64,000 bases of DNA from Chitinophagaceae bacterium (GTDB taxonomy: Bacteria > Bacteroidota > Bacteroidia > Chitinophagales > UBA10324), in contig CANIPU010000010.1 of NCBI GenBank assembly GCA_947469485.1, forward strand, positions 1 through 64,000, read 5' to 3'. Within the stretch, counting starts at the first letter, position 1. Each line of letters starts with the position of its first letter. Position numbers and translations under genes: made by a program. Under the pieces are notes generated by a model. The model ran no database searches, was not told where the DNA came from, and saw only the letters and a program-made list of their open reading frames with translations. Positions 55,697 to 63,519 of this stretch are shown in pieces.

Positions 55697-56224
55697 TTAT
55701 TTATTTAAAGGTGTTTGGTCTTCAATTTTTTTTGAAGGGTTGTTTAACTCTTCAACAGGTATGGTAGTAGTAGCACCAACATTTTTACCGTTTGTCATAG
55801 GAATTAAATTTTCAACCGGAACGGTGATTTGTTGGGGAGCAACCGGCGCCTCATGAGAAGCGGTACTTTGTTTTTTCAATTGATACATGTACAACTCATC
55901 AAATTTTTTGTCGTTAAATAATTTCTGAGATGTAGCATCCAACTGATTCAAACGATTGCTGCCCGATTTTACCCAAAGAGTAATATCACTGGTATATGAA
56001 TCAACAGCCTCTTTAGTTACCTGCATGCTATATTGTGGAACAGGAGGTACCGGACTTGAAATAAGCATTTTCTGCCTTTGTTCCGGAGTCATTTTTTCGG
56101 TTGACTTAACAGGAAGAGATTTCCCATTAACAGTGGCACTTGATTGGGCAAGCGCCGAATGATTGCATAAAAACAGCACGAATGCTATTGCAACCATTGA
56201 CATTAGAATTTTTTTTGTTTTCAT
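55697..56224 (-). CDS. Small secreted hypothetical protein upstream of the giant adhesin
   Basis: 175 residues. A signal peptide ends SALAQ (about 1-27). A short MTPEQRQKMLISS motif and a proline-rich stretch (SPVPPVPQYSMQ) follow, then a helical, charged middle (VDSYTSDITLWVKSGSNRLN, KLFNDKKFDELYMYQLKK) and a disordered Pro/Thr/Asn tail. No known family and no sorting domain. Only 9 bp separate it from the giant adhesin on the same strand, so a role in the adhesin's export or maturation is possible, but this is only contextual. Confidence 0.75.
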   Translation of the reverse strand: MKTKKILMSMVAIAFVLFLCNHSALAQSSATVNGKSLPVKSTEKMTPEQRQKMLISSPVPPVPQYSMQVTKEAVDSYTSDITLWVKSGSNRLNQLDATSQKLFNDKKFDELYMYQLKKQSTASHEAPVAPQQITVPVENLIPMTNGKNVGATTTIPVEELNNPSKKIEDQTPLNK

Positions 56225-56729
56225 AATTAGTTTGGTTTAGATTCGGAATTGGTTTGTTTTTAAAATTTTGAACTAAAAGTTGGAGACAAGGAAACACCGA
56301 AAAAGATAATTCGGTTTTTTGTTTTTTTATTGAAGCTGCCATGTCCAATTCAGCTTCAACTATTGTTATTTGTGTGTACACCTTTTTTTCATAGGCATTT
56401 GTGGTTTGTTTTAATTTTTGGTATGATGATTGAGAATGTGCAAAATTATTTTTTTATTATCGGTCAGTTATTTGATTTTAACACAAGTATTCAGGCGTTT
56501 TATTTTTCTCTCCAATCATTTTTTCCACTAACACAATCATCATTTTTCACTCTTAAATCTGAAAAAAATAAATTTTACAAGCGCAATATAAAACTGTAAA
56601 TTGAAATTTGCAAGCCTTTTATAAAAACACTTTTGAATTATGTATTTGAGCATTTGTTAATAAAAAAAGTTTTTGCTCAATTTTTTAACTGCATTATTTA
56701 TTTTATATGAACTATAAGCATGTGGCAAC

Positions 56730-56793
56730 TGCACTTTAACAAACTCTGCAGTTGGGCAAGCTTTGCACTTTGACAAGCTCGGTGTGACAGTTG
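56730..56793 (+). repeat. Pair of degenerate GCACTTTGACAAGCTC-type repeats
   Basis: 56730-56754 and 56764-56793 share TGCACTTTRACAARCTC and CAGTTG, the first copy lacking about five bases. Each copy sits inside a small inverted repeat: AACTGC/GCAGTT for the first, AGCTTTGCA/TTGCAAAGCT around the second. The second resembles the dispersed CTTCGACAAGCTCAGTGTGAC repeat of many Bacteroidota (recalled, not searched). Confidence 0.55.
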
Positions 56794-56809
56794 CAAAGCT
56801 ATTACAAAC

Positions 56810-56844
56810 AAAGGGCTGAACTCAATGTGAATTCAGCCCTTTTT
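56810..56844. terminator. Terminator next to the 127-residue gene
   Basis: Arms AAAGGGCTGAA and TTCAGCCCTTT form a perfect 11-bp stem (56810-56820, 56832-56842) around an 11-base loop. It lies 36 bp past the stop at 56880. The longer T-run is on the plus strand, so termination leftward may be weaker. Confidence 0.7.
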
Positions 56845-56879
56845 GGCAATCGCCACCTGCCAATGGCGCCTTGTTTTAC

Positions 56880-57263
56880 CTACGGAACAGGAGGTTTGCG
56901 AACAGGGCGCTTGCGTTCCGACTTGCGGGTGCCGCCAAGTTGTTCTATTTCATTGGCATCTTCACCAAATTTTCCAACGGCGCTTTTCAGCACTGCAGTA
57001 TTCATTCCGCGAAGCTCATCAACCAGGGTATTAATGTCATTTGCTTTTGCATCGGCCTGCTCAAGCATTTGATTGTATTCACTGATTGAAGTTTCAATAG
57101 AAAAAATCTTGGCTTTCATTTCTGCTTTGGTTAATGAAACGCCAAGTATAGCATCGCCATAATCGACCACTACTGCTTTATCAAAATCAATCTGATTCAT
57201 GCCATCTAAACGCAGTTTAGCATCTTCGACCACCAAATTGATTTTTCTTTTTTTAAAAGCCAT
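56880..57263 (-). CDS. Small conserved hypothetical protein
   Basis: 127 residues. A helical middle (SLTKAEMKAKIFSIETSISE) with coiled-coil character is followed by AVGKFGEDANEIEQLGGTR and a basic tail SERKRPVRKPPVP. The FGxDxxEIE-GGTRxSERK ending is one I recall from numerous unnamed Bacteroidota proteins, where it lies at the C-terminus. No enzymatic motif and no signal peptide. It stands alone on the minus strand. A phage- or plasmid-like link is possible but not shown here. Confidence 0.75.
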   Translation of the reverse strand: MAFKKRKINLVVEDAKLRLDGMNQIDFDKAVVVDYGDAILGVSLTKAEMKAKIFSIETSISEYNQMLEQADAKANDINTLVDELRGMNTAVLKSAVGKFGEDANEIEQLGGTRKSERKRPVRKPPVP

Positions 57264-57729
57264 AACCTGTTTCCTCTTTTTTCCGTTCGCTATATGTTAA
57301 TGCTACTAAGTAGTAAAAATGCTGGCAGGTGTATGGTTTTTGTTATTCTTAAAAGCTATTGAACATTTCTGTAACGAAGCAATTGCAGAATTAGTATGTG
57401 TGAAACCTGCATAAATGCAGCAGCAATATGTTTTACCTTAAACAACATCAGCAATTGCTTGTGCTTATGAAGCTAAATGAGGTCTAATAGCCGCCATTTA
57501 AATTGGTGAAGCAGCACAGGCACATGCATTGGCTGCTATGAATTATGTAACAGCAACGATAGTAAGTATGAAATCAGCTTATGTTGGAATAATTGCAACT
57601 ACTGTTCATTAGCTATTTGCAGGCAGAAGTATGAAAACGAAAACAAAAAATTATGCCCGTGTTTCATGTACGAAGTATTGAAATAAAATGAAACTTATAT
57701 TTAGCGACTGATTCAGAAAAAATAAAACG
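57264..57729. pseudogene. Possible decayed reading frame in an otherwise empty 466-bp gap
   Basis: In the plus frame starting at 57319 the translation looks protein-like for over 300 bp (MLAGVWFLLFLKAIEHF; EAAQAHALAAMNYVTATIVS; MKSAYVGIIATTVH) but is broken by five stops (57412, 57439, 57478, 57499, 57610). It is rich in Ala and short hydrophobic residues. It could be a dead small gene or chance. No family is recognised. The last 60 bp probably hold the promoter of the TPR protein gene. Confidence 0.3.
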
Positions 57730-59592
57730 ATGAATAAAAAACGAGTGCCTGAGAAATTATTTACAACAAACCTAATGCACCAATTATGGTTATTTATTAT
57801 TCCGTTTTGCTTGTTTATACAAACTTATTGGTTTGATTTTTCATATCATGACGATGACACTATTATTTTATACAATGCAAAAACTTTAGCGCAATTCAAT
57901 TTCGAAAAAATATTTTTTACTGATGCGTGGCTGTTAAGCAAACAGATTGAATTGTATCGTCCGTTTCAAACACTCACCTATGCGATTGATTATTTTTTTT
58001 CAGGAACAAATGCATCGGGTTACCACCTGCACAATGTGTTGATTTTTTGCCTGGGCATTCAATTGTTTTACCTGCTCTTGTTGAGTTGGATGCTGAGTGA
58101 GCGTGCTGCTTTTTTTCTGTCGATGGTTTTTTCGGTGCATTTTTTATTCGCACACACGGTGAGTTGGATACCGGCGCGAGGCGATTTGTATTTGTTTGTG
58201 TTTAGTGTAGCAGCCTTGCTGCTGTTTTATTTATTTATAAAGAAACAAAAAATTATATATGCCATAGGGGCCGCCGCATTATATTTTCTTGCCTTGCTAT
58301 CAAAAGAAACCGCTGTTGTGCTTTTGCCATTAATATACCTAACTGCCTTTTTATTCTGGCAACCTGAATGGAAAAAAATAAATTTCTGGTTGCTGTTAAT
58401 TATTTCCATGCCACTGTTTGGCTTTTATTGGTGGCTGAGAGCGCAATCCATTAGCCCAATTGTAAATATTTTTTCGTTAGAAGGGTTCATTTACAACCTG
58501 CCGATTATTCCCGAATCAATATTTAAATTTTTTATTCCGGTAAATTTTTCAGTGATGCCGGCTTTCAGTTTATCGGCAACCATTGGTGGATATTTTTTAA
58601 TTGCCCTTCTCACAACTTCAATTTATTTTTTCTGGAATAAAATAAATCGCCCGTTGGTTTTAGCAGGCGCGGTGTTTTTTCTGATGCCTGTGCTACCGTC
58701 AGTTATTTACAAACCTGCTTTCACAGCTTTTGCTTATGATTATTTAGACCACCGCATGTTTTTTCCATCCATTGGTTTGTTGCTGGTTACTTATTCCATT
58801 TTTATGGTAATTTTCGAAAAACCCATTTCCGTAAATATTTTTTATGGAATGATTGCTTTGCTGTTCATTATCACTTTTGCGAATGTCACGAATTATAAAA
58901 ACTACACATCATATTATGAAAATGCCATTACTACAAATCCAAAATCGGGTCTTGCACGCTCCAACTACGGATCTTCATTAGCGAGAGAAAATAAGTATGA
59001 TCAGGCATTGATACAATTTAATGATGCTGTAACAATTTCGCCAGATAACATTGAAGTGCGAATGAAACTGGCTGATTCCTATTTGTACTTAAAAAATTAT
59101 TCGAAGATGATTGAGCAATGCAATGCAGTTATAAAAATCAATCCGAAGTTTCCTAGATCGTATTACAACATTGCCTTGTATTATGTAGAAAAGAAGAAAA
59201 TGAATGAAGCATTAATTTATGTTTCAAAAGCAGTTACTGCTGATAGTTTAAATGCAGATTCGTATTTATATCGCGGTTTAGTTCTTCAAGCGGCTGGCAA
59301 CCCAGTTTCAGCAATGCTTGATTTTAAAAAAGCAACTTTACTAAATCCGCAACTCGCACTTGCCTATTTCAGAATGGGAGTAATCAATGGAGATAAAAAT
59401 TTATTTAACGAAGCGCTTGCCGATTTTGATCGTTATGTAAAATTAAATCCAAACGATGGAAACGGATATTTTTATCGCGGTCAGGCTAATTGCATGACCG
59501 GAAATATTGGAACAGGATGTGAAGATTTGCAAATCGCAGATAAAATGGGAGTAGCTGAAGCAAAAGGGAAAATTTCTTATTGGTGTAAATAA
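57730..59592 (+). CDS. Multi-pass TMTC-like membrane protein with C-terminal TPRs
   Basis: 620 residues. The first about 385 hold around 10-11 transmembrane helices. Early segments (FDFSYHDDDTIILYNAKTL; ELYRPFQTLTYAIDYFFSG; GYHLHNVLIF; SWIPARGDLYLFVFS) resemble the GT-C glycosyltransferase/TMTC layout, with an acidic HDDD loop after helix 1. Residues about 395-600 are TPR repeats (LARSNYGSSLARENKYDQAL; SYYNIALYYVEKKKMNEALI; AYFRMGVINGDKNLFNEALA). TMTCs transfer mannose to proteins; the same activity here is inference. It could glycosylate exported proteins. Convergent with the cysteine desulfurase (5 bp between stops). Confidence 0.85.
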   Translation: MNKKRVPEKLFTTNLMHQLWLFIIPFCLFIQTYWFDFSYHDDDTIILYNAKTLAQFNFEKIFFTDAWLLSKQIELYRPFQTLTYAIDYFFSGTNASGYHLHNVLIFCLGIQLFYLLLLSWMLSERAAFFLSMVFSVHFLFAHTVSWIPARGDLYLFVFSVAALLLFYLFIKKQKIIYAIGAAALYFLALLSKETAVVLLPLIYLTAFLFWQPEWKKINFWLLLIISMPLFGFYWWLRAQSISPIVNIFSLEGFIYNLPIIPESIFKFFIPVNFSVMPAFSLSATIGGYFLIALLTTSIYFFWNKINRPLVLAGAVFFLMPVLPSVIYKPAFTAFAYDYLDHRMFFPSIGLLLVTYSIFMVIFEKPISVNIFYGMIALLFIITFANVTNYKNYTSYYENAITTNPKSGLARSNYGSSLARENKYDQALIQFNDAVTISPDNIEVRMKLADSYLYLKNYSKMIEQCNAVIKINPKFPRSYYNIALYYVEKKKMNEALIYVSKAVTADSLNADSYLYRGLVLQAAGNPVSAMLDFKKATLLNPQLALAYFRMGVINGDKNLFNEALADFDRYVKLNPNDGNGYFYRGQANCMTGNIGTGCEDLQIADKMGVAEAKGKISYWCK

Positions 59593-59597
59593 TTTTT

Positions 59598-60743
59598 TCA
59601 GGCAGTTACAACTGTTACACTTAATAATTCTTTCAACTTACTGATTGCATAATCCACTTCCTCAATGGTGTTGTAATCAGAAAAAGAAAAACGAATACAA
59701 ACTTTATCGGCTCCTACTCCAATTGCATTTAATACATGCGAACCCACATCGCTGCCGCTGCTGCATGCACTTCCACTGCTGGCTGCAATGCCTGCCACAT
59801 CTAAGTTGAACAAAAGCAACTCTGATTTATCGTTATGTGGGAACGCAACATTCAATACAGTAAATAAATACCTGCCATCATAATCGCCATTGAATGTTAC
59901 ACCTGAAAAATTTTCTTTCAGTTGATCAATGAAATATTTGCGGAGCGATTCAATCTTGTTTTTGTTTTCATCAAAATGTTCGTAGGAGAGATCCATTGCT
60001 CTTGCCAAACCAATTATCCCATAAAGGTTCTCGGTTCCGGCACGCATGTTTCTTTCTTGTCCGCCCCCGAAAAGCAACGGATGTAATTTAATCCGGCTGC
60101 TGATATAAATAAAACCAACTCCTTTAGGTCCGTGAAATTTATGACCGCTTCCCTGCAACATGCTCACCTTTGTTTTCTGCAAATCGAAACGATGGTGACA
60201 CATGCTTTGAACAGTATCGGTGTGTAACACTGCACTGTAACGGTTGCAGATTTCAGCCACGGCATCAATGTCCATCATGGTTCCTATTTCGTTATTCGCG
60301 TGCATGAGGGAAACGAAAACGGGTGCTTCCAAAGTCTTTAATAGTTCTTCGAGGTGATTCAAATCGAATCTTCCGCGTGAATCCACTTTTACATAATGCG
60401 CTTTTATTTTTCCACTCTTCTCCAATTCTTCCACAGTATGCAACACACAATGATGTTCGATGGGTGAAGTGATAATGTGCTTTGCTCCCGACGCTTCCAC
60501 GCCTCTTCTGATAGCGAAGTTGCTGCTCTCTGTTCCGCCCGAGGTAAAAAAGATTTCGCCTGGCGAACAGTTTAAATGTTTCGCAATGGTCTTGCGCGCT
60601 TTCTCAATTGCTGAGCGTGTTTCTCTTCCGAACGAATGAATGGCAGATGGATTTCCGAAATGTGTTTGCATAAACGGAAGCATGGCTTCAATCACTTCAG
60701 GTGCGAGTGGTGTGGTGGCAGCGTTGTCGAAATAAACTCTCAT
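59598..60743 (-). CDS. Cysteine desulfurase (IscS/NifS type)
   Basis: 381 residues. The fold starts VYFDNAATTPLAPEVIEAML. The PLP lysine is Lys202 in GSGHKFHGPKGVG, and the active cysteine is Cys327 in SSGSACSSGS, the class I loop. RAGTENLYGIIGLARA is typical of IscS/NifS. It is distinct from the class II SufS at 62092. Sulfur may go to Fe-S clusters or tRNA thiolation. It is separated from the SUF genes by the four-helix-bundle cassette and starts at the ATG at 60743. Confidence 0.94.
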   Translation of the reverse strand: MRVYFDNAATTPLAPEVIEAMLPFMQTHFGNPSAIHSFGRETRSAIEKARKTIAKHLNCSPGEIFFTSGGTESSNFAIRRGVEASGAKHIITSPIEHHCVLHTVEELEKSGKIKAHYVKVDSRGRFDLNHLEELLKTLEAPVFVSLMHANNEIGTMMDIDAVAEICNRYSAVLHTDTVQSMCHHRFDLQKTKVSMLQGSGHKFHGPKGVGFIYISSRIKLHPLLFGGGQERNMRAGTENLYGIIGLARAMDLSYEHFDENKNKIESLRKYFIDQLKENFSGVTFNGDYDGRYLFTVLNVAFPHNDKSELLLFNLDVAGIAASSGSACSSGSDVGSHVLNAIGVGADKVCIRFSFSDYNTIEEVDYAISKLKELLSVTVVTA

Positions 60744-60749
60744 TTAATT

Positions 60750-61285
60750 AAAATCTAAAAATGAAAAATGAAAAACTTCTTTGCAAATGAAAAGTTAAAA
60801 TCTAAAAGTGAAAAATCTTAATACAAATTAATAACTAAAATTTAAAATCTAAAATAATTTACGACTTGTTCTCTTTTAAAGTTCTTAAACTTGAAACTAA
60901 AAGACGAATCAATTCTTCACATTCAAAATTTAATTTGTCAAAATTTTCTTTTGATAAATAGTTTGAATGAAAAAGTAATTCCAACCAGTATCGTGTTTCG
61001 TTTGCTTCTTTTAATGAGATATGAAACTTGTTTATGAAATCAGGTTTGCTCACAGCAAATTCTGATTCACAAATTGAAGCACCTACTGAAGTTCCTGAGC
61101 GAAGCATTTGTTTACTCATAACAAATTCCTTTTGCTCGACCAATATTTTATAAATCTGAATAACTGACAATGAAAACTGAAATGACTTTTCCTTCAAAAT
61201 ATTTTTATTCGCCACCGAACTCAATTTTTCATGTTTAGGTTTAATTTTTATCTAACAGAAACTCGATTTTTCATTTTTAGATTTT
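60750..61285. repeat. AAAATCTAAAAATGAAAA repeats flanking the four-helix-bundle gene
   Basis: Plus-strand copies at 60750-60776 and 60797-60817 and a short one at 60844-60857 lie on the 3' side of the gene. An inverted copy lies at 61265-61285 on the 5' side. 60797-60817 and the reverse complement of 61265-61285 match at 20 of 21 bases. The whole looks like a small cassette with terminal inverted repeats. Confidence 0.6.
60859..61215 (-). CDS. Four-helix-bundle protein (S23/IVP family), GTG start
   Basis: 118 residues from a GTG at 61215; no ATG is available upstream, and a TTG at 61224 is the alternative. Conserved family segments are EKSFQFSLSVIQIYKIL, FVMSKQMLRSGTSVGASICE and FHISLKEANETRYWLELL. 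These proteins are named for genes found in 23S rRNA intervening sequences and are related to Avd of diversity-generating retroelements. Here there is neither rRNA nor reverse transcriptase nearby. It interrupts the space between the SUF genes and the second cysteine desulfurase, flanked by inverted AT-rich repeats. Confidence 0.88.
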   Translation of the reverse strand: MANKNILKEKSFQFSLSVIQIYKILVEQKEFVMSKQMLRSGTSVGASICESEFAVSKPDFINKFHISLKEANETRYWLELLFHSNYLSKENFDKLNFECEELIRLLVSSLRTLKENKS

Positions 61286-61302
61286 AGCTTTTCATTTATC
61301 CG

Positions 61303-61656
61303 TTACATAAACCCTAATTCTAATTTCGCCTCTTCACTCATCATCGAAGTTTGATAAGGCGGGTCCCACACTAACTCGACTGATACATCTTTTACTCCGG
61401 GAATATTTTTGATTTTGGTTTCAACATCTGTGGGAATAGTTCCGGCAGCTGGGCAACTTGGTGAAGTGAGTGTCATGCGTACATACACATTATTCATCAC
61501 AATTGATAGTTCGTAAATCAATCCGAGTTCCCAAACATCAACAGGTATCTCCGGGTCGTAGCAGGTTTTAATGGCTGCGATAACATCTTCTCTTTTTATT
61601 TCGGAGAAAGTGTTTGCAGTAACTGTTGGTTCGATATTTTTTTCTTCAGTCATCAC
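61303..61656 (-). CDS. DUF59/MIP18-type SUF assembly factor (SufT-like)
   Basis: 117 residues. The MIP18/DUF59 core is VIAAIKTCYDPEIPVDVWEL, then LIYELSIVMNNVYVRMTLTS, and the reactive cysteine lies in SPSCPAAGTIP. VSVELVWDPPYQTSMMSEEA ends the domain. Members help mature Fe-S proteins. Its start abuts the sufE stop (61657), so it is the last gene of the sufD-sufS-sufE unit. Confidence 0.92.
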   Translation of the reverse strand: MMTEEKNIEPTVTANTFSEIKREDVIAAIKTCYDPEIPVDVWELGLIYELSIVMNNVYVRMTLTSPSCPAAGTIPTDVETKIKNIPGVKDVSVELVWDPPYQTSMMSEEAKLELGFM

Positions 61657-62091
61657 TCAGATTTTGTTTCCTGAAAATGCAAGTGCGTAAGTTTTTATTT
61701 TACTCAACATGCTCACCAATCCATTTGCGCGGGTGGGTGTCAGGTGTTCTTTCAGGTTTATTTTGTCAATGAATTCGAGTTTCGCGTTAATGATTTCTTC
61801 TGGAGTTCTGTCGTTCAGCACGCGAAGCAAAACTGCAATCATTCCTTTTGTTATAATCGCATCGCTGTCGCATGTGAAATGAATTTTTCCATTCGCAAAA
61901 TCTCCTTTCAGCCAAACCTGGCTCTGGCAACCTTTCACGATGTAATCATCATTCTTGAATTGCGAATCAATGAGCGGCAATGATTTTCCCATATCAATCA
62001 GGTGCTGGTACTTATCCATCCAGTCATCGAACAGTTCAAACTCTTCGATGATTTGTTCTTCTACTTCTGAAATAGAATTTACCTGATTCAT
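61657..62091 (-). CDS. sufE: SufE-family sulfur acceptor
   Basis: 144 residues. The persulfide-accepting cysteine is Cys55 in IVKGCQSQVWLKG, followed by SDAIITKGMIAVLLRVLND and LTPTRANGLVSMLSKIK. It takes sulfur from SufS and stimulates it. It begins at the base after the sufS stop and ends at the base before the DUF59 gene, so translation is probably coupled through the operon. Confidence 0.95.
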   Translation of the reverse strand: MNQVNSISEVEEQIIEEFELFDDWMDKYQHLIDMGKSLPLIDSQFKNDDYIVKGCQSQVWLKGDFANGKIHFTCDSDAIITKGMIAVLLRVLNDRTPEEIINAKLEFIDKINLKEHLTPTRANGLVSMLSKIKTYALAFSGNKI

Positions 62092-63336
62092 TTAGCTTAA
62101 CATTTTTTTTGCCTGCTTCACTCCTGCTATTAGCTTGTCAACTTCTTCCATCGTATTGTAAACCGCAAACGATGCGCGAACAGTTCCGGGAATACTAAAT
62201 CGTTTCATCAGCGGTTGATTGCAATGATGACCGGTACGAACTGCTATTCCTAATTTATCCAATATCACTCCCACATCGTAAGGATGAATATTGCCGATGA
62301 GAAATGAAACCGCACTTGCATGATGTTTTGCTTCACCGATTATTCTGATTCCATCAATGGTTTTCAATTGCTGAATGGCGTAGTGAAGTAATTTATTTTC
62401 GTGAGCGGAAATATTTTTCAATCCGATATTTTTCATCCAATCAACTGCTGCACCTAAAACAATTCCGCCTTCAATGTTCGGAGTTCCTGCTTCGAATTTA
62501 TAGGGAAGTGTTGTGAAAGTTGTTTGCTCGAATGAAACTTCTTTTATCATTCCGCCACCTGACTGATAAGGAGAAAACTCATTGAAAAATTTTTCTTTGC
62601 CATACAAAATACCGATGCCGGTTGGTCCGTACATTTTGTGTCCGCTGAAGCAATAGAAATCACAATCCAAATCCTGCACATCAACTTCTGTGTGCGCGAT
62701 TGCCTGCGCACCGTCAACTAAAACCGCTGTTCCGTTTTTGTGTGCGATTGAAATAATTTCTTTCACATCATTTACTGTTCCGAGTGTGTTGGATACATGA
62801 GTGAGTGCAAGCAATTTTGTTTTTGCTGTCAGAAAATTTTTCTGTTCTGATAAAATCAATTCGCCGTTATCATCCACCGGAATCACTTTCAGTTTTGCTC
62901 CTCGCTCTTCGCACATCAATTGCCATGGAACAATGTTGCTGTGGTGCTCCATTTCAGTCACCAGAATTTCATCACCTGCATTCACCTGTTTTTTTCCGAA
63001 ACAACTTGCAACCAGATTGATGGATTCGGTTGTACCACGAGTGAAAATAATTTCGTGCGCAAGTTCTGCATTTATAAAATCGGCAATAGTTTTTCTTGAA
63101 TGTTCGTAAGCATCCGTTGCTTCCTGACTCAGTGTGTGAACACCGCGATGAATGTTTGCATTGATTTCAGAATAATATTTCTGAATGGCATCAAGAACTG
63201 ATTTTGGTTTTTGTGTGGTTGCTCCGTTATCAAAATAAACCAACGACTGATTGTTCACCTTCCGACTGAGAATCGGAAACTCCGAACGAATCTGTTCGAC
63301 ATCAATCATTGATTTTTTATTTGCGACTAACGACAT
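62092..63336 (-). CDS. sufS: Cysteine desulfurase SufS (class II)
   Basis: About 414 residues from the ATG at 63336; a frame to 63366 runs into a repeat and adds ten unlikely residues, while a start at 63312 (MIDVEQIRSEFPIL) is also possible. Conserved: YFDNGATTQKPKSVLDAI, the PLP lysine in FSGHKMYGPTGIG, and the active cysteine in RTGHHCNQP. It mobilises sulfur from cysteine for SUF assembly, working with SufE, which follows at once. An inverted-repeat element fills the gap to sufD. Confidence 0.96.
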   Translation of the reverse strand: MSLVANKKSMIDVEQIRSEFPILSRKVNNQSLVYFDNGATTQKPKSVLDAIQKYYSEINANIHRGVHTLSQEATDAYEHSRKTIADFINAELAHEIIFTRGTTESINLVASCFGKKQVNAGDEILVTEMEHHSNIVPWQLMCEERGAKLKVIPVDDNGELILSEQKNFLTAKTKLLALTHVSNTLGTVNDVKEIISIAHKNGTAVLVDGAQAIAHTEVDVQDLDCDFYCFSGHKMYGPTGIGILYGKEKFFNEFSPYQSGGGMIKEVSFEQTTFTTLPYKFEAGTPNIEGGIVLGAAVDWMKNIGLKNISAHENKLLHYAIQQLKTIDGIRIIGEAKHHASAVSFLIGNIHPYDVGVILDKLGIAVRTGHHCNQPLMKRFSIPGTVRASFAVYNTMEEVDKLIAGVKQAKKMLS

Positions 63337-63352
63337 TTTCTTTTCCTGATTT

Positions 63353-63512
63353 AACCACAGAGTCACACTGAGTTTTGCTCAGAGTTTCTCAGAGTTTTTT
63401 AATTTCTTCTCTTCCATTTTAACCTCAGTGTTACTCGGAGTTTTTCACTGAGTAACACGGAGTTTTTTTCTGTGTAACTCTGTGGTGTATTTACTCTGTG
63501 TTCTCTGTGGTT
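63353..63512. repeat. CACAGAG-type inverted-repeat element between sufD and sufS
   Basis: About 160 bp with ends AACCACAGAG (63353-63362) and CTCTGTGGTT (63503-63512), perfect inverted repeats. The interior is built of repeated CTCAGAGTTT, GAGTAACAC and ACTCTGTG words. Elements of this kind are dispersed in many bacterial genomes (recalled). It occupies almost all of the sufD-sufS spacer and would be transcribed with the operon. Confidence 0.75.
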
Positions 63513-63519
63513 ATTTGTT

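Larger units (their letters stand above)
56225..56879. other. Intergenic region with hairpins and degenerate direct repeats
   Basis: 655 bp, very AT-rich. It holds a rightward terminator-like hairpin (ACCGAA/TTCGGT with a long T-run, 56296-56329) with no gene before it, a 9-bp inverted repeat TTGAAGCTG/CAGCTTCAA at 56330-56338 and 56351-56359, direct repeats at 56730-56793, and a terminator at 56810-56844. A frame of 89 residues at 56330-56599 is Phe-rich translation of AT-rich DNA and is not convincing. Confidence 0.5.

Noticed and set aside
56127-56381. 84-residue minus-strand frame overlapping the small secreted protein gene
   Set aside because: It overlaps the real signal-peptide coding region in a different frame and reads into untranslated AT-rich DNA.
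56330-56599. 89-residue plus-strand frame
   Set aside because: Phe- and Leu-rich translation of AT-rich DNA, starts within an inverted repeat and follows a terminator-like T-run; no protein-like features.
60859-61215. Accessory gene (Avd) of a diversity-generating retroelement
   Set aside because: The four-helix-bundle family is shared, but there is no reverse transcriptase, template repeat or variable target gene in the window.
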